64,000 bases of DNA from Lentibacillus sp. Marseille-P4043 (GTDB taxonomy: Bacteria; Bacillota; Bacilli; Bacillales; Amphibacillaceae): the NCBI RefSeq assembly GCF_900258515.1, contig NZ_LT984884.1, positions 2,849,696 through 2,913,695 on the forward strand, in the 5' to 3' direction. Position 1 is the first letter of the stretch, and each line of letters begins with the position of its first letter. The translations under genes were made by a program, and so were the position numbers. The notes beneath the pieces were generated by a model. It saw nothing but the letters and a program-made list of their open reading frames with translations, did not search any database and had not been told where the DNA came from. Shown here in pieces: positions 27,927-37,852 of this stretch.

Positions 27927-28087
27927 TTATTTTTTTCTTTTTGCTAAAGCATTTTTATGCTTTTTATATTTCTTGTCCTTCAGTTGATCAATTGGTAATG
28001 TCTCCAATTGAAATGAGTTTACCGCTCAAATTGGCAAACAGCCGTGGATTAATCCATATAACCAGATCTGAGTAACGTTTCGATAAT
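27927..28087 (-). pseudogene. Possible broken gene end after the K+ channel gene
   Basis: Reading the minus strand past the channel stop, one frame gives FELSKRYSDLVIWINPRLFA and on to a stop. An overlapping frame then gives LETLPIDQLKDKKYKKHKN and a basic tail, ending at 27927. Neither has a start codon or ribosome site. The coding-like texture suggests a frameshifted C-terminal fragment; I cannot name the parent. It could also be chance. The remainder of the gap (27781-27926) is AT-rich and empty. Confidence 0.3.
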
Positions 28088-29101
28088 TCAAACGATCTTT
28101 TGATATGTTTCTTTATTACAGATCACATATAATTCCGCATCATCAGGTATCTTTTCATTTAATCGTCTGTTAATATCTAATTGCTCATGATCTGCGATTA
28201 ATGTTGCGCCCTGATCTAGCAAGTCATGAAACGCATCTTGATAGGTTACCCATTTTTCCTGTTTTGTAAGCTTGAAAAGATCTTCACCATGTTGCCTACT
28301 AATTAATTGCGAATATACTTTAGTAACACCTTTATACATTGCAGAACGGACTGCTAAGCTAGAGATTGTTTCTTGGGACAATATAAACTCATCGACTTTC
28401 ACATGCGAAAAATTTGAGACGTGTTTTTCTATCAATATTTCAACTGTTGTATGTACCATTGGTGCTAATCGCTCCACTATTATTGCAATGGTTAACGTCC
28501 TAGCATCGCGTAAGGATGGGTCTTGAATGTTGTCATCCGAAAATATTATCACTGACTTTGCCTTGGCAATATTTGCTTTTTCAAAAGTCTCTTCCTCCGA
28601 CAAATCCCCTTGAACATAATGAACTCTATCAGACGCTATATCAATCGGTGATTTTGGCAACGTATCAATGATCACAACTTCCACAGAAAAATTCGAATTT
28701 AAAATTTCGCGTACAGCAGATTCCGTTTTCTTTCCCCACCCAATAATAATAATGTGATTCTCTTTTGTATAGTCCACTTTACCTTCCTCCTTTTTCCGTC
28801 TAAAAATAGTAAATGCATCAATAATTTTTCCAATAACTACCCCCAATAAACCGATCCCTATTAAATACATAAGTACAGCAAATAGTTTTCCAGATAAAGT
28901 TATTGGAGAATAATCACCATAACCTACAGTGGCAAAGGTTGTCATGACAAAGTAGAAGGAATTTAGTAGACTTTCAAAGTTATCTGGTTCTAACCAATAA
29001 ACAATAAAGGTGCACAAAGCAACAAAAATAACGGTAGATAGAAATAATGTCAGGTTTCTCATCTTAATTAAATTTAATCCCAACTTTACAAAAAAGTGCA
29101 C
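28088..29101 (-). CDS. Two-helix potassium channel with RCK/TrkA-N domain
   Basis: A 337-residue membrane protein. Helix 1 (about residues 17-36), pore loop with the K+ selectivity filter TVGYGD, helix 2 (about 69-92), then a cytosolic RCK domain beginning HIIIIGWGKKTESAV (Rossmann nucleotide-binding loop). B. subtilis YugO has this plan. It starts with GTG after AAAGGTCT. It is single, with 264 bp upstream of no recognisable content. Confidence 0.93.
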   Translation of the reverse strand: MHFFVKLGLNLIKMRNLTLFLSTVIFVALCTFIVYWLEPDNFESLLNSFYFVMTTFATVGYGDYSPITLSGKLFAVLMYLIGIGLLGVVIGKIIDAFTIFRRKKEEGKVDYTKENHIIIIGWGKKTESAVREILNSNFSVEVVIIDTLPKSPIDIASDRVHYVQGDLSEEETFEKANIAKAKSVIIFSDDNIQDPSLRDARTLTIAIIVERLAPMVHTTVEILIEKHVSNFSHVKVDEFILSQETISSLAVRSAMYKGVTKVYSQLISRQHGEDLFKLTKQEKWVTYQDAFHDLLDQGATLIADHEQLDINRRLNEKIPDDAELYVICNKETYQKIV

Positions 29102-29365
29102 AGACCTTTCCCTCCCTTATATGTAATAGTTTGGATCCCTTGTCTCCGTACTAGTATAGTATACCCTCTTGGAGATTAGAAATCATTACGTTTCTACTCT
29201 ATCTTTACAACATAACAAAAACCATTACAAATAGAATGGTTCCAGACTACGTAAAATTCAAACTCAAAACGAACTGTAAAATACGATCCTCTGCTGCTTA
29301 AAAGTAAATAAAATGATAAAACAGCAACTGAATTTTCATGCGCTAAGACAGATAGTATAAATTAG

Positions 29366-30220
29366 CTAACTTTCATCTCTATCCCCTCCCCACCTTTCCT
29401 GTAATTGTTGTATCTCTTCTTTATGAGTAATCTTCTCTTTAGGCGTTTCCAAAACGAACGGAATTTCCGCTAATTGTGGTGTCTTAATAAGCTGGTCAAA
29501 TTGTACCTCGGTTATGTATCCTTGATGGCCAAAAATATTGGCATGACGGTCTTTTCCTAAGCCGGTATCGTATTTTGAGTTATTAAAATGAATCACTTTC
29601 AACTGTTTAAAATACCCAAGTTTCGTTCCTTTCTCCATCACATTCTCCCAATTTTCACCATTCCATAATCCACTTGCAAAAGAGTGACACGTGTCAAGAC
29701 AAAATCCGATTTTTTCAGAGTAGTCACATAGATTGCGAATCTGGACAAGTTCTTCTAATGTCGTTCCAATCGACCCAGGTTTACCTGCATCGTTTTCCAA
29801 CAGTATTTTACAATTACCTTTCCATTCACCCAGAACGTCATTTAACATGTCTATCATTAATCGATAACTTGCTAACGGATCATCCCGGCTGATCTGCTTG
29901 CCAAAGTGTACAACTACACCGATTGACCCACATGCATCAGCAATTTCTAAATCATTTCGTAACGACTGAATAACATCATTTCTTTTCTGATCACTTTTTG
30001 GCGTTAAACTTGTGGGATAAGGCATATGTGCAACAGACTCAAGACCATTCTCTACACAAAATTTTTTACATAGCATTGCGTCTTCCCTGTTAAAATCTTT
30101 TACAGACAAACTCCTTGGGTTTTTCGGGAAATATTGAAAAGCTGAAGCGTTGATCGATGCAGCTAGTTTTGCTGCCCCTAAATAACCATCTTTTATCGAA
30201 ACATGACTGCCAAATTTCAT
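29366..30220 (-). CDS. nfo: Endonuclease IV (AP endonuclease)
   Basis: A 284-residue zinc-dependent AP endonuclease of the TIM-barrel Nfo family. Ligand motifs include VAHMPYPTSLTP, VVHFGKQ, LENDAGKPGSIGTTLEEL, GFCLDTCHSFASG and VIHFNNSK with DRHANIFGHQG. It cuts abasic DNA 5' to the lesion. The start at 30220 follows AGGTGGAGATTTC; the frame extends further only through the upstream gene. It lies 11 bp after the Fpg/Nei-like gene, so both repair steps are co-expressed. Confidence 0.95.
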   Translation of the reverse strand: MKFGSHVSIKDGYLGAAKLAASINASAFQYFPKNPRSLSVKDFNREDAMLCKKFCVENGLESVAHMPYPTSLTPKSDQKRNDVIQSLRNDLEIADACGSIGVVVHFGKQISRDDPLASYRLMIDMLNDVLGEWKGNCKILLENDAGKPGSIGTTLEELVQIRNLCDYSEKIGFCLDTCHSFASGLWNGENWENVMEKGTKLGYFKQLKVIHFNNSKYDTGLGKDRHANIFGHQGYITEVQFDQLIKTPQLAEIPFVLETPKEKITHKEEIQQLQERWGGDRDES

Positions 30221-30231
30221 GAAATCTCCAC

Positions 30232-31035
30232 CTAACGTTGACATTCTGTACAGTAAAACGTTTTTCGAGACGAAATTTCATCTTTAATAATTGTTCCGCC
30301 ACACCGCTTACATGCTTCTCCTTCACGGTTGTAAACATATGTATTATAACCACCTGTTTTGGAATCTCCCCTAAATAGAGGTTGATCCATGTAACCACCA
30401 TATTGAATCGCTTGTTGAAGAACAAAGCGGATAGATTGATACAATTGAACCTTCTCATTGTTATCCAGTTCATTCATTTTCCGTTCTGGCAACAACTGTG
30501 CATACCAAGCAATTTCATCCGAATAACGATTCCCAATTCCTGATAAAAATTCTTGATCAACAAGGGTTGTTTTCACTTTGCCCCTTCTATCTTTAACAAG
30601 GTCCAAAAAAGAGTTAAGCGAAAAATTCACGTCTAATGGCTCTGGACCTAAATCTTTTAATTCTTCTTTTACCTCGTCCGCTGAAAAAAGATGAAGATAC
30701 CCTAACCTTAATCCGATAAAATAAAGATGATAGTCACCAAAAGATAACTGCACTTGAATGGTACGATCCGGTTTTTCATCTGCTGTTCCATAAAACATCC
30801 AGCCGCCAAGCATGAGATGCAGCAGTAAATAAGAGCCATTTTCGAGGTGAAAAAGTAAATATTTAGCTCTTCTTTCAATAGCCACAATCCTTTGATTTTG
30901 TACTATATTTTTAAAAACTTTTGGCTCTACATTTATTGATTTCTCTCGATTAATAGCTACTTCAGTTACTTTGTTACCTTCTATCTTTTGTGTTAGTAAT
31001 GACTTATACGTTTCCATTTCTGGTAGTTCCGGCAT
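30232..31035 (-). CDS. Fpg/Nei-family DNA glycosylase
   Basis: A 267-residue base-excision glycosylase/AP lyase. The catalytic N-terminus MPELPEMETY (Pro2 nucleophile, Glu3) is intact, as is the zinc finger CKRCGG...CTECQR at the end. The H2TH region (QEFLSGIGNRYSDEI) is present. Whether it prefers oxidised purines (MutM) or pyrimidines (Nei) cannot be fixed; the sequence differs from standard MutM. TGGAGGCTCAAAA precedes the ATG at 31035. First gene of a pair with nfo. Confidence 0.9.
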   Translation of the reverse strand: MPELPEMETYKSLLTQKIEGNKVTEVAINREKSINVEPKVFKNIVQNQRIVAIERRAKYLLFHLENGSYLLLHLMLGGWMFYGTADEKPDRTIQVQLSFGDYHLYFIGLRLGYLHLFSADEVKEELKDLGPEPLDVNFSLNSFLDLVKDRRGKVKTTLVDQEFLSGIGNRYSDEIAWYAQLLPERKMNELDNNEKVQLYQSIRFVLQQAIQYGGYMDQPLFRGDSKTGGYNTYVYNREGEACKRCGGTIIKDEISSRKTFYCTECQR

Positions 31036-31319
31036 TTTTGAGCCTCCATAATCAAGCATTTATTATATTATTACCTAATTATTGTTGTTGTATCAATTAT
31101 AAAATGAGCCTAACGGATTGCAGACCTCATAATATTGCTCTTTTTCTTTTATACGTTCGCTTCTATCATATCTATTTCAACTTTTTCATCCGCTATTTCT
31201 TTAATGGCTTGTCAGTAACATCTCGTTAAAAATAAACAATGTATAATCGCCATTTAATAATTATTATCTAAACAGATAGTATTTCTGCACATTTCGCTTT
31301 GACTATATATATGTCCGAT

Positions 31320-31346
31320 ACGAATTCAGTTGGCAATCATATAATA
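31320..31346 (+). promoter_or_regulatory. Sigma-K-like promoter of the yjcZ-type gene
   Basis: AC at 31320-31321, 16 bp, CATATAATA at 31338-31346: a full match to the AC-N16-CATANNNTA pattern of late mother-cell promoters. It lies 36 bp before the start codon. Confidence 0.55.
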
Positions 31347-31381
31347 GTAGCAACCCCATTTGAAAAAGGAGGTAATTTTAG

Positions 31382-31486
31382 ATGAGTTACGGTGGTAACA
31401 ATGGATTCGCGTTAATTGTTGTCCTCTTTATCTTGCTTATAATTGTCGGAGCAAGCTATGTAGGTGGCGGATATGGCGGTTATTAA
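31382..31486 (+). CDS. yjcZ: YjcZ-family small sporulation peptide
   Basis: A 34-residue peptide: Gly/Asn-rich start ([14 protein letters not shown]), one membrane helix ([17 protein letters not shown]) and a Gly/Tyr tail (GGGYGGY). This is the YjcZ family typical of Bacillaceae spores; role unknown. The ribosome site AAAAAGGAGGTAATTTTAG is strong. The 345 bp upstream carry no other gene. Confidence 0.88.
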   Translation: MSYGGNNGFALIVVLFILLIIVGASYVGGGYGGY

Positions 31487-31535
31487 GATTTAGGTCGATA
31501 AGTTAATGCCCCTTTCAGACATGTTTACAAAAGAT

Positions 31536-31568
31536 GGGAGAGCCTTTTACGGTTCTCCCCAGCTTTTT
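31536..31568 (+). terminator. Terminator after yjcZ
   Basis: Stem GGGAGAGCC / GGTTCTCCC (one G-U) followed after 4 nt by TTTTT. Confidence 0.75.
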
Positions 31569-31781
31569 CTCATAAACTATGTCGGTATCCTTTCAACCAA
31601 ATTATTGCATCATTAGGAAAAAACAATGATCGTTTTTTATTCTAACTCACTTGAAATTAGTAAAGCCAAATCGCTTCCCCTAGTAATGTTATTTGAAAGT
31701 AAACAAACCTTTTTTCATTTCTAGTCCTTATGTGTACAAGCAATGCATATATTTTAATAAGTACGGTTCAGGAGGAAAAAG

Positions 31782-32060
31782 ATGTTTACCATTTTAGAAA
31801 AAACGATTGTCGGCATGGCGCTGTTACGTATACTATCAGGATGTATCGAAGTTTTTGCTGCGTATCTCATGATCCGCTTCAATGATATTGAAAAAGCACT
31901 TATTATTAATACTTCACTTGCTCTAATTGGCCCTTTAATTTTAGCCATAACAACTGCAATTGGCATATTGGGAATTGCCGACAAGCTATCATTTGGAAAG
32001 TTTTTTTGGATTATTTTAGGTGTAGGATTTATTATTTACGGGATAAAAAGTAACGGATGA
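31782..32060 (+). CDS. yqhV: YqhV-family (DUF2619) membrane protein
   Basis: A 92-residue protein with three predicted helices and the family pattern ALLRILSGCIEVFAAYLMIR ... INTSLALIGPLILA. In B. subtilis yqhV precedes the sigma-G/E-controlled spoIIIA operon; here it stands alone. Function unknown. ATG after AGGAGGAAAAAG. Confidence 0.85.
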   Translation: MFTILEKTIVGMALLRILSGCIEVFAAYLMIRFNDIEKALIINTSLALIGPLILAITTAIGILGIADKLSFGKFFWIILGVGFIIYGIKSNG

Positions 32061-32084
32061 TCCATTACATAAAAGTTGTATACC

Positions 32085-32882
32085 CTACATCACAAAATTC
32101 TTCGTCTGCTTGCGATCCATAATTCGCCCAAGTATCTCTTCTACATACATGGAAAAAGCCGGATTTGTACGCTGACGCGGTCTTGGTAAATTAATGGTTT
32201 GATTTAAGCTTATGGTTCCGTTTTCAATTAGAACGACCCGATCTGCCATTGCAACAGCTTCTTCTACATCATGGGTTACAAGGATAGACGTAAACTTACT
32301 TTTTTGCCATAGTGATCTAATCAAATCCTGCATTTCAATTCGGGTAAGCGCATCAAGCGCCCCTAATGGCTCATCAAACAACAAGAGTGATGGGTCATGT
32401 ACCAGCGCTCTTGCCAGTGCCACCCGCTGTTTTTGTCCACCTGATAGTTTTGCTGGGTATTCTTTCATCCGATCCTTAAGTCCGACCTGCTTTAAAGCTA
32501 CCTTTGCCTTCTCTTTCGCATTCTTTGGCAGTCCAATACAAACGTTATCGATGACACGCTTCCAGGGTAAGAGTCGGCCATCCTGAAACATGATCCGTGC
32601 ATGTTCGTTTAATTGTTTAAGGGGTTTATCATTAACTAGGATTTCCCCATCATTGGTTCCTTCTAATCCAGCAATTAATCGGAGTAACGTACTTTTGCCA
32701 CATCCGCTCTTCCCAACAATAGCAACAAATTCTCCTTTCTTAATGGTAAGATCTAATCCCTCTAAAACAGTCCGATCCGCATAGCTCTTTCCAATGTTCT
32801 GTAGCAATATATGATTTTTTTGGTTTTGATCAGGGACTACTCTCATTCCTTCTTCCGCTCCTAAATCCATTACGTATTCCAT
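32085..32882 (-). CDS. ssuB: Sulfonate/nitrate/taurine-type ABC transporter ATPase
   Basis: A 265-residue ATPase: Walker [12 protein letters not shown], signature [15 protein letters not shown], Walker [16 protein letters not shown]-loop His in LVTHDVEEA. It belongs to the SsuB/TauB/NrtD group. It overlaps the permease gene by 13 bp, completing an A-C-B order. No desulfonating monooxygenase (ssuD) is nearby, so the exact substrate is uncertain. Confidence 0.88.
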   Translation of the reverse strand: MEYVMDLGAEEGMRVVPDQNQKNHILLQNIGKSYADRTVLEGLDLTIKKGEFVAIVGKSGCGKSTLLRLIAGLEGTNDGEILVNDKPLKQLNEHARIMFQDGRLLPWKRVIDNVCIGLPKNAKEKAKVALKQVGLKDRMKEYPAKLSGGQKQRVALARALVHDPSLLLFDEPLGALDALTRIEMQDLIRSLWQKSKFTSILVTHDVEEAVAMADRVVLIENGTISLNQTINLPRPRQRTNPAFSMYVEEILGRIMDRKQTKNFVM

Positions 32883-33634
32883 TGAAGTAACCTCCGTTCT
32901 AATGACCTCGCAATGACGTCTGATAATTTCCCAAACAAGGCATATAAAACAATGCTAAGCACAATAACATCCATCTGCATAAACTCTCTAGCGTTCATTG
33001 CCATGTAACCAATTCCGGAATGAGCAGAAATTGTCTCCGCTACAATCAGCGTTAACCACATAACCCCAAGCGAAAAACGAACGCCTACAAGAATCGAAGA
33101 CATTGCACCTGGAAGGATAACATTAAAGAATAATGCTCCCCCTTTTAACCCGTAAGCTTTACCCATTTCGATTAATCCTTTATCAACCGACTTAATACCA
33201 TGATAAGTGTTAATGTAAACTGGGAATAAAACCCCTAATGCTACTAAAAAGACTTTCGAGGTTTCATCAATACCAAACCACAGAATAACTAGCGGGATTA
33301 AAGCTAAATGTGGAATGTTTCTGAGCATTTGGATGGAAGTATCAAAAAGTAGGTCGGCAATGCGAAATACACCATTAAATAAACCAAACAAAAAGCCGAT
33401 AATACCACCAATAAGAAATCCCGCTAATGCTCTTGTAAGACTTATCGAAACATGGCTGAATAATTCACCTGTTGAAAATAATCCAATTGCAGCTTCGAAA
33501 ACTTTTGTTGGTGCTGGTAGTATCCGTTCTGGGATAACTCCTATCCATGAAAGAAACTGCCATCCGAATAACAATAGCATTGGTATAAGCCATGGTATAC
33601 TTTTTATCGCCATCTCCTTTAGTCTGGGTCTCAC
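32870..33634 (-). CDS. ssuC: Sulfonate/nitrate/taurine-type ABC permease
   Basis: A 254-residue permease with about six helices. The EAA loop, contacting the ATPase, is around [20 protein letters not shown] (typical of SsuC/TauC). It starts with GTG after AAGGGGG and begins 18 bp after the binding-protein gene. Confidence 0.9.
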   Translation of the reverse strand: MRPRLKEMAIKSIPWLIPMLLLFGWQFLSWIGVIPERILPAPTKVFEAAIGLFSTGELFSHVSISLTRALAGFLIGGIIGFLFGLFNGVFRIADLLFDTSIQMLRNIPHLALIPLVILWFGIDETSKVFLVALGVLFPVYINTYHGIKSVDKGLIEMGKAYGLKGGALFFNVILPGAMSSILVGVRFSLGVMWLTLIVAETISAHSGIGYMAMNAREFMQMDVIVLSIVLYALFGKLSDVIARSLERRLLQWNT

Positions 33635-33652
33635 AAGTCTGATCCCCCTTCC

Positions 33653-34615
33653 TTATTTCGATTGTTCTTTCATAACATCCGCTACGCTAATTTTTTTCGG
33701 AATAATGTCTAAACGATAAAACGTATCAGCAATCTCCTGTTGCTCCTTAATAATATCCCCGCTGATTGGATCAACACCGTAAATGCGTCGCTCGATAGCT
33801 TTTGTAATCGCATCTTCCTCGATATTTAAAATTGGAGTAAGCATTTCTGTCAATTCTTCATGATTATTGTTCGACCAATCAGATGATTTTTTTACCTCCT
33901 CCATAATGACGTCAATTTGATCTTGATGATCTTCAGCGAATGGTTCTGTCGTTATAAAAAAATCTCGATCCGTTGTAAAACCTTCTCCATTCACAAGTAA
34001 CCTTGCATCCGAATAGAGTTCAGTTGATGCTGTATATGGATCCCAAACGACCATGGCATCTACATCCCCTTGTTCAAACGCAATCCGTGCATCCCCTGGA
34101 GTTAGAAAAGCAGGTGTTATGTCAGCGTACTCTAAACCGGATTTTTCCAGGGCTTTTACAATTAAATAATGGGAACTTGATCCTTTTGCAAAGCTTACTG
34201 TTTTATCTTTTAGGTCAGCAATTTTGTCTATATCTGAATCTTTTGGAACGAGGATACCACTTCCTCTAAATTTCGATTTTCCGGCGGCAACAATCTGGAA
34301 TGGCGTCTTTGCAGCTTGGGCAAAAATAACGGGTGAATTCCCAGTTCTCCCAAAATCAATACTTCCTGCATTCAATGCCTCGACTAGTGCCGGACCGGCC
34401 TGAAATTCCTTCCATTCCACTGTATAGCCAAGCGATTCCATCCGTTCATCTAGCGTTCCCAGTGACTTCAAAATAACAAGTGGACCATTCTTTTGATAGC
34501 CAATCCGAATAACCCGATCTTGCTCAGAATCAGCAGAAGCATTATCACTTATGTTACACCCTGTCGCTACAATACATAAAAAGCAAAAGATCAGTAGTGA
34601 AGTCCATTTTCTCAT
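33653..34615 (-). CDS. ssuA: Sulfonate-type ABC substrate-binding lipoprotein
   Basis: A 320-residue lipoprotein: signal peptide with lipobox VATGC (Cys20), then a periplasmic-binding fold of the SsuA/NMT1 type (IRIGYQKNGPLVILKSLGTL, GKSKFRGSGILVPKDSDI). It captures an alkanesulfonate, taurine or related organic anion at the outer membrane face. First gene of the operon. I looked for a SAM riboswitch upstream and saw none; only a small CCTATG/CATAGG hairpin at about 34663-34686. Confidence 0.9.
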   Translation of the reverse strand: MRKWTSLLIFCFLCIVATGCNISDNASADSEQDRVIRIGYQKNGPLVILKSLGTLDERMESLGYTVEWKEFQAGPALVEALNAGSIDFGRTGNSPVIFAQAAKTPFQIVAAGKSKFRGSGILVPKDSDIDKIADLKDKTVSFAKGSSSHYLIVKALEKSGLEYADITPAFLTPGDARIAFEQGDVDAMVVWDPYTASTELYSDARLLVNGEGFTTDRDFFITTEPFAEDHQDQIDVIMEEVKKSSDWSNNNHEELTEMLTPILNIEEDAITKAIERRIYGVDPISGDIIKEQQEIADTFYRLDIIPKKISVADVMKEQSK

Positions 34616-34817
34616 ATCCCTTAATCCTCATCCTTTTATCAGTGAATTTATATCTGTTCTTAGCCTATGTATAAATGGCGCATAGGTTCCTGTCCCGGTT
34701 AAATCAAGTTTGGATATTTTATCCCATTTTAGGAAAACTAAATGAGCGGAGGCGGGAGTACGCATTTTTTAACGTATGGATTTCGCCCTATCAATATTAA
34801 ATACAGGGGGTTATACA

Positions 34818-35318
34818 ATGGGTATGTTAAACAGTAAACCACAGGAGGAGCCGCTTCACTCCGGAGAAGTGTTTCATCTTTGGTCATACTTACACAGCTC
34901 AAAAGCAGTACTTGTTACCATGCAGGTTTTGATTAATCATACAGGTGATAATGATTTAAAGATCTTTTTAGAAGATCTCCTAGAAAGCGGATTTACGCAG
35001 GAAGAACAACAGGTTGAAGCTATATTAAAGGAAACTGGGATTCGCCTGCCACCCGCCCCTCCAGATCGCCCCAATGTAGAAGTACAGGATATCCCGGCGG
35101 GGGCTCGGTTTAATGATCAAGAAATTGCAAGCCTTGTACAAAAAGAGTTAATGACGGGGAAAATATTTTGTAGTTATATTATGGGAATATCTATTAGAGA
35201 GGACATCAGAACTATGTTTGCAGAATTTCATACACAAAAGGAAGAGTATGAGGTGAAACTTATGAAGGTAATGAAGGAAAAAGGCTGGATCGTTTCTCCA
35301 CCAATTAATGTAAAATAA
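34818..35318 (+). CDS. DUF3231-like protein (single domain)
   Basis: A 166-residue helical protein resembling one half of the two-domain DUF3231 proteins of Bacillaceae ([15 protein letters not shown], then [12 protein letters not shown], and [12 protein letters not shown]). These resemble ferritin-like bundles and some are spore-associated; function unknown. The ATG at 34818 follows AGGGGG; an upstream ATG at 34776 lacks a site. Divergent from ssuA. Confidence 0.72.
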   Translation: MGMLNSKPQEEPLHSGEVFHLWSYLHSSKAVLVTMQVLINHTGDNDLKIFLEDLLESGFTQEEQQVEAILKETGIRLPPAPPDRPNVEVQDIPAGARFNDQEIASLVQKELMTGKIFCSYIMGISIREDIRTMFAEFHTQKEEYEVKLMKVMKEKGWIVSPPINVK

Positions 35319-35350
35319 ACGACAATCTATTCAAGGAGTTGGAGAAGAAA

Positions 35351-36589
35351 GTGAAAACCAAAAATAAGGGCATGACCATCATCGCTATCGGATCCATCCC
35401 ATTAATTATGACCTTAGGAAATTCAATGTTAATACCGATGCTGCCGGAAATGAAATCCTCCTTAAAGCTAACACAAATGCAGGTTAGCTTAACGATTACC
35501 GTTTTTTCAATTGCGGCTGCTATTTTAATTCCAATAATCGGTTATCTTTCTGACAGATTTTCACGAAAAATTATTATTGTTCCTTCCTTAGTACTATTTG
35601 GGGTTGGCGGATTACTTGCAGGGGTTGGTGCTGCTTTTTTTTCGCATTCTTACATGTGGATTTTAATTGGCAGAACGATACAAGGAATTGGTGCAGCGGG
35701 GACAGCACCAATCGCTATGGCCTTAACTGGTGATTTATTTAAAGGAAGCGAGCAAAGTCGTGTGCTGGGGATTTTTGAATCATCTAATGGATTAGGAAAA
35801 GTTCTATCACCTGTTCTTGGGTCGCTTTTTGCCTTGATCACATGGTTTTCTGTCTTCTTTGTGTTTCCGGTTCTTAGTTTAATTTCGGCTCTTCTCGTAT
35901 TCATTTTTGTTAAAGAAAAAAGCAACCGGCAGACACCGCCACCCTTTCCGAAGTATGTTCGCGGTTTATTAAGTGTATTTAAACATGAAGGAAGATGGAT
36001 TTTTACGACGTATCTGGCAGGAGGAACTTGTCTATTTACCCTTTTTGGGATCCTTTTTTATTTATCCGACATTCTTGAGAAAACATATCAGATTGACGGA
36101 TTCATGAAGGGACTTATATTAGCGATCCCGTTACTTGTTATGGTAACAACATCATATATCACCGGGAGCAAAATCGGTAAGAACTTAGAACGGATGAAAA
36201 AACTTACTGTAATCGGTTTTTGCCTGATGACTATTTCCTATGGATCACTTGTATTTCTGGAAAAATTAATTCCGTTTTTAGCTGTACTTGCAATTAGTAG
36301 TGTTGGGGCAGGGCTCATTCTCCCATGTGTCAATAGTATTATTACCGGTGCTGTTGGGAAAGAGCGCCGTGGCTTTGTCACATCCTTATATGGATCTGTC
36401 CGTTTTCTTGGTGTTGCACTTGGCCCCCCAATTTTCTCTCGTTTAATGGATTGGTCAAAGACTGGGATGTTTCTGTCAATCGCTGCATTTACACTGCTTG
36501 TGGGTTTACTTGTGTTACTCTTACTTCATGTAAAAGGAAAGGATGGAAAAGAGAATAAAAAAACAGTCTTCCGTTACAACTATATGTAA
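35351..36589 (+). CDS. MFS drug-type efflux transporter
   Basis: A 412-residue, 12-helix major-facilitator protein of the DHA1 drug:H+ antiporter type. Motif A is [12 protein letters not shown] (loop 2-3); [19 protein letters not shown] is the helix-4 motif B. A possible exporter of toxic compounds; substrate not predictable. I chose the GTG at 35351 with GGAG upstream; a TTG at 35339 overlaps that site. It follows the DUF3231 gene by 32 bp and ends 4 bp from a convergent gene. Confidence 0.9.
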   Translation: MKTKNKGMTIIAIGSIPLIMTLGNSMLIPMLPEMKSSLKLTQMQVSLTITVFSIAAAILIPIIGYLSDRFSRKIIIVPSLVLFGVGGLLAGVGAAFFSHSYMWILIGRTIQGIGAAGTAPIAMALTGDLFKGSEQSRVLGIFESSNGLGKVLSPVLGSLFALITWFSVFFVFPVLSLISALLVFIFVKEKSNRQTPPPFPKYVRGLLSVFKHEGRWIFTTYLAGGTCLFTLFGILFYLSDILEKTYQIDGFMKGLILAIPLLVMVTTSYITGSKIGKNLERMKKLTVIGFCLMTISYGSLVFLEKLIPFLAVLAISSVGAGLILPCVNSIITGAVGKERRGFVTSLYGSVRFLGVALGPPIFSRLMDWSKTGMFLSIAAFTLLVGLLVLLLLHVKGKDGKENKKTVFRYNYM

Positions 36590-36593
36590 AAAT

Positions 36594-37205
36594 TTAAGGT
36601 TTCTTTCTCCACCCAAGCGTATAGCTTTGATAAAATGTCAGGTTACAAACATAATCCACTATCCTCGTTGATATCCATTGACTAGTAAAAGCAAGCAAAA
36701 TAATTTTCCAGTCAATAATCATTGCCGTAACAAGAAAGACAAGACAATTAATGTAAAAGAGCGGCTTTCCAGGCAGGATCTCCCGTCCAGAAGCAATGAT
36801 GAGAGCCACTACTCCTACACCACCGTTGGAGACCTCCTGGCGCATCAACATCCCGATCCCTGTTCCAAGGAGAATCGAACCAAGTACAAGATCAACAATT
36901 AAATTCCGATCTAAAACAATAAACTGTTCGAAAAACTGAACGGAGACAGATGTCATCGTAATCCCAGTAATTGTCCATAAAACAAATCGCTTCCCAAAAT
37001 AATTAACACCAAGGAGAAGCATGGAAAAATTAACAATCCAAAGTGCTAGTCCATAACTAAGGCCGAACCAGTAGTTTAACAGAATAGCTATTCCCCCTGC
37101 TCCCCCAGATGGTATTGAATTAGGAAATAAGAACAGACCCATCCCAAGCCCTTGAATAGCTCCTCCAGCTAATACTAGTCCATTTTTTATCAAAAATTGT
37201 CTCAT
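36594..37205 (-). CDS. YitT/YczE-type membrane protein
   Basis: A 203-residue protein with five or six helices and the conserved GLGMGLFLFPNSIPSGGAGG and VSNGGVGVVALIIA repeats of YitT-family proteins. It lacks the C-terminal DUF2179 domain of full-length YitT and so is closer to YczE size. Transport role suspected, not known. ATG at 37205 after GAGGAGGAGCCTA; an in-frame TTG at 37220 overlaps that site. Confidence 0.83.
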   Translation of the reverse strand: MRQFLIKNGLVLAGGAIQGLGMGLFLFPNSIPSGGAGGIAILLNYWFGLSYGLALWIVNFSMLLLGVNYFGKRFVLWTITGITMTSVSVQFFEQFIVLDRNLIVDLVLGSILLGTGIGMLMRQEVSNGGVGVVALIIASGREILPGKPLFYINCLVFLVTAMIIDWKIILLAFTSQWISTRIVDYVCNLTFYQSYTLGWRKKP

Positions 37206-37306
37206 TAGGCTCCTCCTCAAGGTTTCATTTGCAGGATGGACAACTTCCCTTCTTATACTTATTCAATTAAATCGGGAAAAATGTTTTTAATAGGGAATAC
37301 AAACAA

Positions 37307-37334
37307 ACCGTGGATTTGTCTCAAGCATATACTA
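37307..37334 (+). promoter_or_regulatory. Sigma-K-like promoter of the phospholipase A2-like gene
   Basis: AC at 37307-37308, 17 bp, CATATACTA at 37326-37334. Consistent with the late mother-cell pattern; 36 bp before the start codon, the same distance as at yjcZ. Confidence 0.5.
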
Positions 37335-37370
37335 GTAAAGCTTATCAAATGATTTCTATAAGGAGATGAT

Positions 37371-37658
37371 ATGATGCGTGTAGAAAGGGAAAATAGGATG
37401 GGTGGGCCGCGATTTTGCCTATTTCCAGGTTACAACTGGTGTGGACCAGGTTGCAGTGGCCCAGGAGCTCCAGTAAATGCTGTTGATGCTGCCTGTAAAG
37501 CGCATGATTTGTGTTACCGGAAGTCCGGCGCGTCATGCAGATGTGATCAGGAATTTCTTCACCGTCTACAACCGCTGATAAACCCTCGTACTCCAGAAGG
37601 ACGTCACGCCCGGACAATCTACCGTTATATGAGATTACAATCATTATTTACGTGTTAA
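37371..37658 (+). CDS. Phospholipase A2-like small cysteine-rich protein
   Basis: A 95-residue protein with a phospholipase A2 core: calcium loop YNWCGPGCSGPG, then the His-Asp catalytic helix CKAHDLCYRK, and further cysteines (ASCRCDQEF) that would form disulfides. This is the same compact PLA2 module used by parvovirus VP1 and found in some Bacillaceae. There is no signal peptide; with a sigma-K-like promoter it may be made in the mother cell. Activity on lipids is inferred. Strong AAGGAGATGAT site; the second ATG (37374) is an equal alternative. Confidence 0.82.
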   Translation: MMRVERENRMGGPRFCLFPGYNWCGPGCSGPGAPVNAVDAACKAHDLCYRKSGASCRCDQEFLHRLQPLINPRTPEGRHARTIYRYMRLQSLFTC

Positions 37659-37852
37659 TCCAGTCAAAGTAAAGCAAAACAAAAAATCAGGAAAAAACGA
37701 GGTTGACAATGGGAATAAACTAACTACGCAAATTTCATTTATTTAAAGATGCGATTTTTTCTCTATCCTTACCGCTATTTAAACATAAACCATCAACGTT
37801 CTTAGACAAGTTTATTCCTTATATAACTTAAATAAGGAGAGGGGGAAGGTCC

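Noticed and set aside
31754..31984. Minus-strand frame opposite yqhV
   Set aside because: Antisense shadow; the plus-strand yqhV has a strong site and family match.
34616..34780. SAM riboswitch (S-box) upstream of ssuA
   Set aside because: Only a 6-bp hairpin was found; the conserved S-box core is missing.
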